Source: CAZLQG01 sp964561655 (GTDB lineage: Bacteria > Patescibacteriota > Doudnabacteria > UBA920). From it: a DNA stretch of 9,002 nt. The stretch spans positions 1 through 9,002 of the forward strand of contig CAZLQG010000031.1 in NCBI GenBank assembly GCA_964561655.1, read 5' to 3'. The notes beneath the pieces were generated by a model. It was not told where the DNA came from. It made no database searches and was given only the letters and a program-made list of their open reading frames with translations. Both the position numbers and the translations under genes were made by a program. This document shows, one piece after another, positions 1 to 4,626 of this stretch. How positions within the stretch are numbered: the stretch's first letter is position 1; every line of letters starts with the position of its first letter.

Positions 1-2
1 CG

Positions 3-188
3 GATGGGCTAACAGAAGCACAACTTTTTGACAGTACCAAGCAAAGGATAAAAAACATGAAACACCTTAGAACTAACCTGAAGAATATGGACGGTACAGA
101 TTTAATTCATCAAGCACAGGACGGAAAGTGGCTTTTATTCGGCAGAGGGTTTTCTGAAGCTGAGAAATTAATCGAGAAATTTAAGTAA
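3..188 (+). CDS. C-terminal fragment of an unidentified protein
   Basis: An open frame enters from the left edge and ends at TAA 186-188, giving 61 residues (DGLTEAQLFDSTKQRIKNMK ... EKLIEKFK). The tail is charged and helix-friendly, ending in a lysine-rich segment (SEAEKLIEKFK). There is no internal start with a convincing ribosome-binding site, so the visible part is probably the end of a longer gene beginning outside the window. I do not recognise the family and see no catalytic motif. The next gene has its own promoter-like sequence about 115 bp downstream, so this is probably the end of a separate transcription unit. The existence of the reading frame is fairly secure because codon use matches the neighbouring genes. 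Function is unknown. Confidence 0.55.
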   Translation, partial: DGLTEAQLFDSTKQRIKNMKHLRTNLKNMDGTDLIHQAQDGKWLLFGRGFSEAEKLIEKFK

Positions 189-302
189 AAGGAAGAGTGC
201 TTATATTTTTTTCCTTCAAAATAAGCTTATTCTTCACACACCCTAGGAATTCCCGTTTTTCCTCGATCGTCCCTCTGTTTAACACGTATTGAGCCTTTGA
301 GC

Positions 303-332
303 TTGGCCTTATTTAAACCAAAGTGGTAGAAT
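303..332 (+). promoter_or_regulatory. Probable promoter of the HIT gene, leaderless geometry
   Basis: TTGGCC (303-308) lies 18 bp upstream of TAGAAT (327-332), which matches 5 of 6 bases of the -10 consensus. The -10 box ends 6 nt before ATG 339, so transcription would start at or next to the start codon. A second in-frame ATG at 360 has AGGGA (348-352) 7 nt upstream and is an alternative translation start on the same transcript. Confidence 0.5.
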
Positions 333-338
333 TTATCT

Positions 339-989
339 ATGGTTAATAGGGATTTTAAAATGCAAGACCTGTCGGAAGAGAATATCAGGAAAAATTGTCC
401 GCATTGCAATGCCGGGCATGTTGCGTTGAAATTTGTTTTAAAAGAAACGGAAAATTTTAGGGTGGTCTGCGATTACAATCCTTTAACCGAAGGTCATATT
501 TTAATTATCCCAAAAGCCCATATTTCCTGCGTTGGGGAAATGGATGACGATCATTTTTTTGAATTTAAGGAATTATACAATCATTTCAGTGAATTTTTAA
601 AAAAGGAATATAGGAGCATCGCTACATTTGAGCACGGTAAAGTCGGGCAGACGGTTTTCCATTGCCATGTGCATTTGTTGCCGTTTGAAGGAAACCATTT
701 TCAGATAATTCCGGAAGGGGAAAGTAAACTATCAATAATTGGAAAAATCGATAAATTAAGAGAAGAATATCGCAGCAAGGGAAAATACCTTTTTTTGTCG
801 ATTAATGATAAAATGTGGTTAGTAGACACAGGCTTAGGAGTTCCAAGATTTTTCAGGGACAGGTTTAGTAAAGCTTTGGGAAACCCTAAGCGGGGGAATT
901 GGAAAAATATTCAGGAAAATGCGGAAATGAGGAAGGAGTTGGAAAAGGAAATAAACAGCTTAATGGAAAAGTATAAAAAGTATGAATAA
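339..989 (+). CDS. HIT-family nucleotide hydrolase/transferase-like protein
   Basis: This is a histidine-triad (HIT) protein. The signature H-C-H-V-H-L-L lies at residues 108-114, preceded by EHG (98-100) and by the typical strand EGHILIIPKAH (51-61). HIT enzymes cleave nucleoside phosphoramidates, adenylylated products or dinucleoside polyphosphates, using the middle histidine (here H110) as nucleophile. An N-terminal CPHC (20-23) could form half of a zinc site, as in some HIT proteins. At 216 residues it is longer than the minimal family (about 110-140). The extra C-terminal half is charged, with a probable helical end (MRKELEKEINSLMEKYKKYE). Translation may begin at ATG 339 (leaderless) or at ATG 360, which has AGGGA 7 nt upstream; either keeps the whole domain. 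The last 8 bases overlap the following isomerase gene, implying co-transcription and translational coupling. The physiological substrate cannot be read from the sequence. Confidence 0.85.
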   Translation: MVNRDFKMQDLSEENIRKNCPHCNAGHVALKFVLKETENFRVVCDYNPLTEGHILIIPKAHISCVGEMDDDHFFEFKELYNHFSEFLKKEYRSIATFEHGKVGQTVFHCHVHLLPFEGNHFQIIPEGESKLSIIGKIDKLREEYRSKGKYLFLSINDKMWLVDTGLGVPRFFRDRFSKALGNPKRGNWKNIQENAEMRKELEKEINSLMEKYKKYE

Positions 990-1377
990 TATTCAAGAAA
1001 AAAACGCGAAACATCTTTATGAAGAGCGGCCGTGGGGGAGCTATGAAATTTTGAGCCAGTTTACTATCACCGGTGATGGTGGTAAAGACGTTTGCGTGAA
1101 AAGGATTAGTGTAAAGCCAAACCAGCGTGTGTCGTATCAATCCCATAAAATGCGGGGCGAACATTGGTTTTTTGTGCAGGGAGAGGGGAAAGTGGTTTTG
1201 AACGACTCGGAACATCACGTGCAGCCGGGAAGCAGTGTGGAGGTCCCAATTGGCGTTAAACACCGCGTAATAAATACCGGTGATGAACTTGACTTGGTTT
1301 TTATAGAAGTGGGCACCGGGCATTTTGATGAGAATGATATTGAAAGGTTTGAGGATGATTATGGAAGAGTGAGTTAG
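982..1377 (+). CDS. Mannose-6-phosphate isomerase, type II cupin (stand-alone)
   Basis: The protein is 131 residues and corresponds to the C-terminal isomerase domain of the bifunctional ManC/AlgA enzymes, here without the GDP-mannose pyrophosphorylase domain. Type II phosphomannose isomerase interconverts fructose-6-phosphate and mannose-6-phosphate, feeding GDP-mannose for surface glycans. Diagnostic segments are ERPWGSYE (15-22), SYQSHKMRGEHW (51-62, with likely metal ligands H55 and E60), the GVKHRVIN turn (91-98, H94) and FDENDIERFEDDYGR (115-129). It is a single beta-barrel cupin and looks complete. The ATG lies inside the last codons of the HIT gene (8-bp overlap) and lacks a strong SD, so translation is probably coupled. 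A strong terminator follows about 30 bp after the stop. A generic cupin with another sugar-phosphate substrate is possible, but the motif set is specific to this family. Confidence 0.87.
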   Translation: MNNIQEKNAKHLYEERPWGSYEILSQFTITGDGGKDVCVKRISVKPNQRVSYQSHKMRGEHWFFVQGEGKVVLNDSEHHVQPGSSVEVPIGVKHRVINTGDELDLVFIEVGTGHFDENDIERFEDDYGRVS

Positions 1378-1399
1378 TCAAGAGTCATCAGTCAAGAGT
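1376..1399 (+). repeat. Short tandem direct repeat after the isomerase gene
   Basis: AGTCAAGAGT occurs at 1376-1385 and again at 1390-1399, a 14-bp period with a 4-bp spacer. It begins in the stop codon of the isomerase gene. No function is evident. Confidence 0.6.
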
Positions 1400-1406
1400 T
1401 AATAGG

Positions 1407-1440
1407 AAAACCCCGTCCCGATTTATCGGGACGGGGTTTT
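1407..1440. terminator. Bidirectional intrinsic terminator between convergent genes
   Basis: The perfect stem CCCCGTCCCG (1411-1420) / CGGGACGGGG (1427-1436) has a 6-nt loop. It is flanked by AAAA on the left and TTTT on the right, so a GC-rich hairpin with a U-run forms in either direction. It sits 29 bp after the isomerase stop and 21 bp beyond the glutamine synthetase stop and can end both transcripts. Confidence 0.9.
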
Positions 1441-1460
1441 GTGATGGATCCCGGGTAATG

Positions 1461-2537
1461 TCAATTTTTTATTTTCTCAATATCCAAAGTTTTCCAGTTA
1501 TATTTGTCAGGGTCAAAGCCGTCGCCGCAAACGGTTTCTATCAGCGCGGTGCAAATTCGGTAAGGGTCAAAGTTTGCGGCCGGCCTGCGGTCCTCCAAAT
1601 AACCGCGCCCGGAATTTTTGGTATGAACCGGAATGCGAATAGCCGCACTTCTGTCGGAAACGCCGTATTTAAATTCTTTTATACTACAGGTTTCATGGGC
1701 CCCGGTGAGGCGTTTGTCATTATCTGCCCCGTAAACTTGAATATGTTGCCAGTGGAATTTGCCTAATTTTTGGCAGGCTTTTTCCACTTCCTTATAGCCT
1801 CCCTCTTCCCTCATCGCCTTGGTAGAAAAATTAGTATGAGCGCCTGCGCCGTTCCAGTCGCCCGGCATAGGTTTTGGATCCAGCTTTGCATAAACATCAA
1901 AATCTTCGCCTAAGCGATATAAAAGCCAGCGCGCCAGCCACATTTGATCGGAATTTTCCAGGGGCGGCAGGGCGCCGATTTGGAATTCCCATTGTGCGGG
2001 CATTACTTCTGCGTTAATGCCGGAAATGGCTATCCCCGCGTCCAGGCACGCTTTTAAGTGTGCTTCCACTAAAGGCCGGCCGTGGACTTCATCATACCCC
2101 ACGCCGCAGTAGTAGCGACCTTGAGGGTGGGGAAAGCCGTTTTGAGGCCATCCTAAAGGCCATTCTTTGCGGTATAAGGTGTATTCCTGCTCAAAGCCGA
2201 ACAGCGGTTCGTGTTGTGCATATTTTTTTACCACATCCGCCAAAACGTGGCGCGTATTGGATTCGTGCGGAGTGCCATCCGGGTTTAACACTTCGCACAT
2301 CACAAGGATGTTTTCTCCTTTGTTGATGGGGTCGGGGATATAGTAAACCGGCTTTAGCAGGCAGTCGCTAAAGTGCCCCTTGGCTTGCTCGGTAGAGGAA
2401 CCGTCAAACCCCCACATTGGGATGTCGCCTAGGTTTTTTACCGGGCCGTTAATGATTTTGGTTTTTGACCGGAGTTTGGAGGTAGGTGTCTGGCCGTCTA
2501 TCCAAATGTACTCGGCCATGATTTTGCTTTTTGGCAT
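1461..2537 (-). CDS. Glutamine synthetase, type II (GSII, eukaryotic-like)
   Basis: The enzyme catalyses ATP-dependent condensation of glutamate with ammonium to glutamine in the cytoplasm. At 358 residues it has the length of GSII, not the roughly 440-470 of bacterial GSI or 700 of GSIII. Family motifs run in order: AEYIWIDG (8-15), FDGSSTEQA (44-52), FGFEQEYTL (113-121, metal-binding glutamates), INAEVMPAQWEFQIG (174-188), NGAGAHTNFST (229-239), RLTGAHET (276-283) and EDRRPAANFDPY (315-326). No GSI adenylylation-site motif is expected or seen. The conserved core starts at residue 7-8. The first ATG is chosen because the second (codon 7) has no SD. The first ATG has only a weak GGGCGAA upstream, and that lies next to a hairpin (2542-2560). 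The gene stands alone, convergent with the isomerase gene and followed by a shared terminator. No glnB/glnK or transporter is adjacent. Confidence 0.95.
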   Translation of the reverse strand: MPKSKIMAEYIWIDGQTPTSKLRSKTKIINGPVKNLGDIPMWGFDGSSTEQAKGHFSDCLLKPVYYIPDPINKGENILVMCEVLNPDGTPHESNTRHVLADVVKKYAQHEPLFGFEQEYTLYRKEWPLGWPQNGFPHPQGRYYCGVGYDEVHGRPLVEAHLKACLDAGIAISGINAEVMPAQWEFQIGALPPLENSDQMWLARWLLYRLGEDFDVYAKLDPKPMPGDWNGAGAHTNFSTKAMREEGGYKEVEKACQKLGKFHWQHIQVYGADNDKRLTGAHETCSIKEFKYGVSDRSAAIRIPVHTKNSGRGYLEDRRPAANFDPYRICTALIETVCGDGFDPDKYNWKTLDIEKIKN

Positions 2538-2541
2538 TTCG

Positions 2542-2560
2542 CCCGTCAGTTTTCGACGGG
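2542..2560 (-). promoter_or_regulatory. Hairpin abutting the GSII start codon
   Basis: On the mRNA strand, CCCGTC (2560-2555) and GACGGG (2547-2542) form a perfect 6-bp stem with a 7-nt loop, ending 4 nt before the ATG. The 3' arm is the only purine-rich G tract in the ribosome-binding position, so folding would occlude it. Whether it responds to anything is unknown. Confidence 0.4.
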
Positions 2561-2571
2561 AATTAATAAAT

Positions 2572-2659
2572 GACGCTCGTCATCCCGAGCGGAATCAAGG
2601 AATCTGTAAGTCGCAATGAATATTTTGTTTACAGATTTCTCTCTTTGTTCGAAATGACA
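2572..2659. repeat. Imperfect inverted-repeat element, copy 1
   Basis: The left arm (TCATCCCGAGCGG...GGAATCTGTAA, about 2580-2609) and the right arm (TTACAGATTTC...TTCGAAATGACA, about 2629-2659) are imperfect reverse complements around an AT-rich centre. The arms share the consensus of the element at 3659-3778 (ATTCCGAG...GAGGAATC). This resembles the short non-autonomous palindromic repeats scattered through intergenic regions of many uncultured bacteria. It sits immediately upstream of the GSII gene, so it may contain or displace that gene's promoter. Confidence 0.65.
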
Positions 2660-2668
2660 AAAAATTTA

Positions 2669-2727
2669 AAAACACCTCTTTTGGAGACACTGCATTTGCA
2701 GTTGAAATATTAGGGTGTTTTTTTTGA
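2669..2727. terminator. Two-tier hairpin with U-runs on both sides
   Basis: An outer stem AAAACACC (2669-2676) / GGTGTTTT (2714-2721) runs into a T-tract (2718-2725). It encloses a small perfect hairpin ACTGC-ATTT-GCAGT (2689-2702). On the minus strand the outer stem is also followed by a T-rich run. It looks like a terminator of either direction, with a 37-nt apical region. No gene reading into it from the left on the plus strand is evident. Confidence 0.4.
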
Positions 2728-2878
2728 CTTTATATTCAGTTTTATACTTTTATGTTAGCAGATGTATTTGATAAATCAAATGTTGTAAGTAAGAGGGAAT
2801 TTTGGGATTTGATGGTAATTTATCCACACTTGGGAAGCGTGAAGCGTATAGCCGTACAGCGTGTAGGACTTTTGATAC

Positions 2879-2959
2879 TGTCATTCCGGAAGCGATGGAG
2901 CGAAGCGAAAGGCTGTCCGGAATCTATTTTTTGGATCCTGAAACAAGTTCAGGATGACA
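2879..2959. repeat. Inverted-repeat element of the TCATCCTGAACTTG type
   Basis: The ends are TGTCAT (2879-2884) and ATGACA (2954-2959). Inside are two hairpins: TTCCGGA with TCCGGAA (about 2884-2922), and ATCCTGAA (2935-2942) with TTCAGGAT (2948-2955). The right half reads, on the minus strand, like the very common metagenomic repeat TCATCCTGAACTTGTTTCAG. The peptide it would encode (ESIFWILKQVQDD) is a well-known spurious product of this repeat. It is probably a short mobile palindromic repeat and borders the GC-rich island. Confidence 0.7.
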
Positions 2960-2976
2960 GTTCTGGTTAATGGTTG

Positions 2977-3592
2977 GCAGCGGGGGATTGAAAGCTCTCG
3001 AGATGGCCTTCAATCTTCCCCGCCGCAGAATAACGATTGAGCTGGTCGTGTGGGAGCTAATCCTCCCTGGGGCGTCAGTCGACGTCCGGTGGGGAGTTAT
3101 ATACTTCCCCATGACTGTGCGACTCCGGTCTTCCGCGGTCGCGCATAGTATCGGTTTTGCGAACGGTGGCCTCACCTTTCGGCCGTCGTTTACCTGCCGC
3201 GAATATCCTCCGCTGCCTTCGCCAGTTTGCTTCGGCAGCGAGGGTAGTTTGAAGACGCTGTTGACGTTTGGTCATCGCCTTTCTCCATCCAAGCCCTTGG
3301 GACTTACTTGGCGGGGGCATCTCCGTCGGTTGGTTGTGGAGCCGAGCTTGGCTCGGCGCTGGCGTCGAGCGGCAGGAGCTTCTCGCCGCTGCATTTCTTT
3401 GGTCGGGTGACGGTGACGACGAGGAGACACGGTTAGGTCTCCCCGTATCTTTCGAGATCTTCCCCTGTGAGGGGTGTGGCCTTGGCGATAGCCGTGGCCA
3501 TCTCCATGACCGCAGGGTTGCCGGAGGAATCGAGGCGCGTTGCCTCGACAGGGGGTTTCGAAATAGGAGGACTTGCTCCTTGCTGTCCTCCT
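2977..3592 (+). ncRNA. Candidate large structured RNA in a GC-rich island (unidentified)
   Basis: This roughly 620-nt stretch is much more GC-rich than its surroundings and is tiled by consecutive hairpins. Stems: 2977-2992/3009-3026 (TT bulge), 3052-3056/3063-3067, 3070-3076/3081-3087, 3091-3096/3105-3110, 3114-3123/3138-3149, 3162-3171/3181-3190 (10 bp), 3204-3217/3234-3246, 3341-3347/3351-3357, 3368-3378/3382-3390, 3423-3428/3437-3442, 3447-3450/3455-3458 (TTCG loop), 3462-3466/3470-3474, 3530-3536/3542-3548 and 3565-3572/3585-3592 (8 bp). In the 5' half six pairs are G-U only if the plus strand is the RNA (for example 3166-3186 and 3167-3185); one pair favours minus. I find no RNase P, tmRNA, SRP or rRNA signature. 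No clear promoter or U-tract terminator borders it. Short minus-strand ORFs overlap it, so it could instead be a small acquired coding segment. Confidence 0.4.
3075..3275 (-). CDS. Possible small basic protein in the GC-rich island
   Basis: The frame gives 66 residues beginning MTKRQQRLQTTLAAEANWRR and continuing with a strongly basic middle (RRQRRIFAAGKRRPKGEATVRK). GGAG lies 7 nt upstream of the ATG, a good Shine-Dalgarno. It sits on the same strand as the 58-codon ORF at 3433-3609, about 160 bp downstream of it. I recognise no family. The basic, low-complexity composition and the overlap with many plus-strand hairpins mean it may be a chance frame in GC-rich DNA. Third-position GC is far higher than in the neighbouring enzymes, so if real it is of foreign origin. 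Confidence 0.22.
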   Translation of the reverse strand: MTKRQQRLQTTLAAEANWRRQRRIFAAGKRRPKGEATVRKTDTMRDRGRPESHSHGEVYNSPPDVD

Positions 3593-3609
3593 TGATCCTG
3601 TTGATTCAT
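3433..3609 (-). CDS. Possible 58-residue protein in the GC-rich island
   Basis: ATG 3609 opens a 58-codon frame (MNQQDQGGQQGASPPISKPP, then VEATRLDSSGNPAVMEMATA and IAKATPLTGEDLERYGET) ending in TAA 3433-3435. The composition looks protein-like: a Gln/Gly/Pro-rich N-terminus and a C-terminal half that could form an amphipathic helix. There is no SD. However, TAAAAT (3622-3617) lies 7 nt before the ATG, close to the leaderless arrangement of four other genes here. A longer frame starting at TTG 3616 overlaps in another phase but gives an arginine-rich, implausible product. Codons are GC-rich, unlike the neighbours. No family recognised. It competes with the plus-strand RNA interpretation, since two perfect hairpins lie within it. 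Confidence 0.35.
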   Translation of the reverse strand: MNQQDQGGQQGASPPISKPPVEATRLDSSGNPAVMEMATAIAKATPLTGEDLERYGET

Positions 3610-3658
3610 GGCTCAAATTTTACTAGTTTAGCAGGGTAGAGTCAAATAAATAGAAACT

Positions 3659-3778
3659 CCATTCCGAGTGAAGCGGAGCGAAATCGAGGAATCGCTTATT
3701 CATCTATTTATTAACAGATAAGAGATTCCTCCACTCGCTTTGCTCGGTCGGGATGGAAGGCAAAAGCCGGAATGACAG
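3659..3778. repeat. Imperfect inverted-repeat element, copy 2
   Basis: Left arm about 3660-3699 (CATTCCGAGTGAAGC...GAGGAATCGCTTAT) and right arm about 3718-3757 (ATAAGAGATTCCTCC...CGGGATGG) are imperfect reverse complements around an AT-rich centre. A short tail to 3778 ends in CGGAATGACAGAC. It has the same consensus as copy 1 at 2572-2659. It separates the GC-rich island from the IMPase gene. There is no transposase, so this is a non-autonomous or REP-like element. Confidence 0.7.
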
Positions 3779-3786
3779 ACTCTAAA

Positions 3787-3810
3787 TAGTACTAACTATA
3801 GTTAGTACTA
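3787..3810. promoter_or_regulatory. Perfect 24-bp palindrome, probable operator
   Basis: The half-site TAGTACTAACTA (3787-3798) is followed directly by its exact reverse complement (3799-3810). The 8-mer TAGTACTA, itself palindromic, forms both ends. It covers the position where the -35 box of the IMPase promoter would be, 3 bp upstream of the -10 box TATACT (3814-3819). A dimeric repressor or activator bound here would control that promoter. No regulator gene is adjacent. Confidence 0.6.
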
Positions 3811-3813
3811 TGC

Positions 3814-3819
3814 TATACT
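3814..3819 (+). promoter_or_regulatory. -10 box of the IMPase gene, leaderless geometry
   Basis: TATACT (5 of 6 consensus) ends 6 nt before ATG 3826, so the transcript would begin at the start codon. GGGGAT directly precedes the ATG, but it abuts it too closely for a working SD. No clear -35 is visible; its place is taken by the palindrome. Confidence 0.5.
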
Positions 3820-3825
3820 GGGGAT

Positions 3826-4626
3826 ATGAAAGAAGGTTACAAAATTTTTGCCATCAGGCTTGCCAAAAAGGCGGGGAAAGTTATTAGAAAAAATTTTGTT
3901 GCCATCGGCAAAAAGAAGGAATGGAAAGAGGACCATACGCCTATTACGGAGACCGATTTGGCAATAAATAAAATGGTTATAGATGAAGTCAAGGAAAGTT
4001 TTCCTGACCACAGCATTTTAGGCGAGGAACTGCAAGATATGAGCGGAAGCGGCAAGTTCGTCTGGGTGTGCGACCCCCTTGACGGTACTGTCCCTTTTTC
4101 CCATGGCTGGCAGACATCTGTGTTCAGTTTGGCTTTGGTTGAAGATGGCAAGCCCATTGTGGGAGTAATTTATGACCCGTATTTGGACAGGATGTTTTTT
4201 GCAGAAAAAGGTAAAGGCACTACTTTAAACGGTGAGCCGGTTCATGTAAATAACAAATCTGATTTCAAGAGAGCCGTAGTTACGGTTGTTCCCATAGATC
4301 ATGACCAGACTTACAACGTTTTGCCGGTAGTAGAAATTTTCACAAAAAAGGGCGCCATGCTGGTGAACGTAGGCGCGATTTGCTATATGGGTATGCTTTT
4401 GGCTGCCGGGGAGTTTACAGCTTCTATTTTTGCAGGAACAACAGCTCACGATAGCGCGGCAATTAAAATTCTTGTGGAAGAAGCCGGCGGGAAAGTGACG
4501 GATTTGTACGGCAAAGAGCAAAGATACGACCAAAAAACCCGCGGGCATATTGCCTCCAACGGGCTGGTGCATGACGAGCTTTTAGAAATGGTAAGTCCTT
4601 TTCTGCCTAAAAGTGAAAATGGGTAA
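3826..4626 (+). CDS. Inositol monophosphatase-family phosphatase
   Basis: A 266-residue member of the Mg2+-dependent, lithium-sensitive phosphatase superfamily (inositol monophosphatase, histidinol-phosphatase HisN, CysQ, FBPase IV). The two diagnostic blocks are present: GEE (66-68) and DPLDGT (83-88), which supply the metal-binding Glu67, Asp83 and Asp86, and AHDSAAIKILVEEAGG (207-222) with the third metal Asp209. The upstream TPITETDLAINK (38-49) is also typical. The usual WDP/DGTTNF is slightly altered to DGTVPF. Length is normal for the family and there is no signal peptide. Substrate cannot be assigned; inositol-1-phosphate, histidinol phosphate, PAP and fructose-1,6-bisphosphate are all hydrolysed by relatives. 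Its promoter carries a 24-bp palindrome. The last 20 bp overlap the end of the convergent kinase gene, with no terminator between them. Confidence 0.9.
   Translation: MKEGYKIFAIRLAKKAGKVIRKNFVAIGKKKEWKEDHTPITETDLAINKMVIDEVKESFPDHSILGEELQDMSGSGKFVWVCDPLDGTVPFSHGWQTSVFSLALVEDGKPIVGVIYDPYLDRMFFAEKGKGTTLNGEPVHVNNKSDFKRAVVTVVPIDHDQTYNVLPVVEIFTKKGAMLVNVGAICYMGMLLAAGEFTASIFAGTTAHDSAAIKILVEEAGGKVTDLYGKEQRYDQKTRGHIASNGLVHDELLEMVSPFLPKSENG

Noticed and set aside
189..326. Terminator after the first partial gene
   Set aside because: AAGGAA/TTCCTT, GCTTAT/ATAAGC and the palindrome AATAAGCTTATT are all weak and no GC-rich stem precedes a T-run. The 60-codon minus ORF here also has no support.
2752..2970. 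72-codon plus-strand ORF starting after a TTGACT/TATACT-like sequence
   Set aside because: Its C-terminal half (ESIFWILKQVQDD) is the translation of the palindromic repeat at 2879-2959, a well-known spurious peptide. The -35/-10 spacing is only 13 bp, and the first half has no recognisable domain.
2977..3600. RNase P RNA, tmRNA, SRP RNA or group I/II intron
   Set aside because: I looked for the RNase P core (GGAAAGTCCGGGC, ACAGAA), a tmRNA tRNA-like end, the SRP GGAAG-type apical loop and a group II domain V, and found none on either strand. A divergent member cannot be excluded by eye.
3272..3616. 114-codon minus-strand ORF starting at TTG 3616
   Set aside because: The product is Arg/His/Pro-rich and implausible. 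The overlapping ATG 3609 frame has a better composition and a better-placed -10 box.
2970..3639. Plus-strand ORFs of 146 and 123 codons in the GC-rich island
   Set aside because: Their products are arginine-, leucine- and glycine-rich low-likelihood sequences typical of open frames in GC-rich DNA, they lack SD or leaderless promoters, and they run through the hairpins.
2572..3778. CRISPR array
   Set aside because: The repeats are three imperfect palindromes of two families, widely spaced and of different length, with no regular repeat-spacer pattern.
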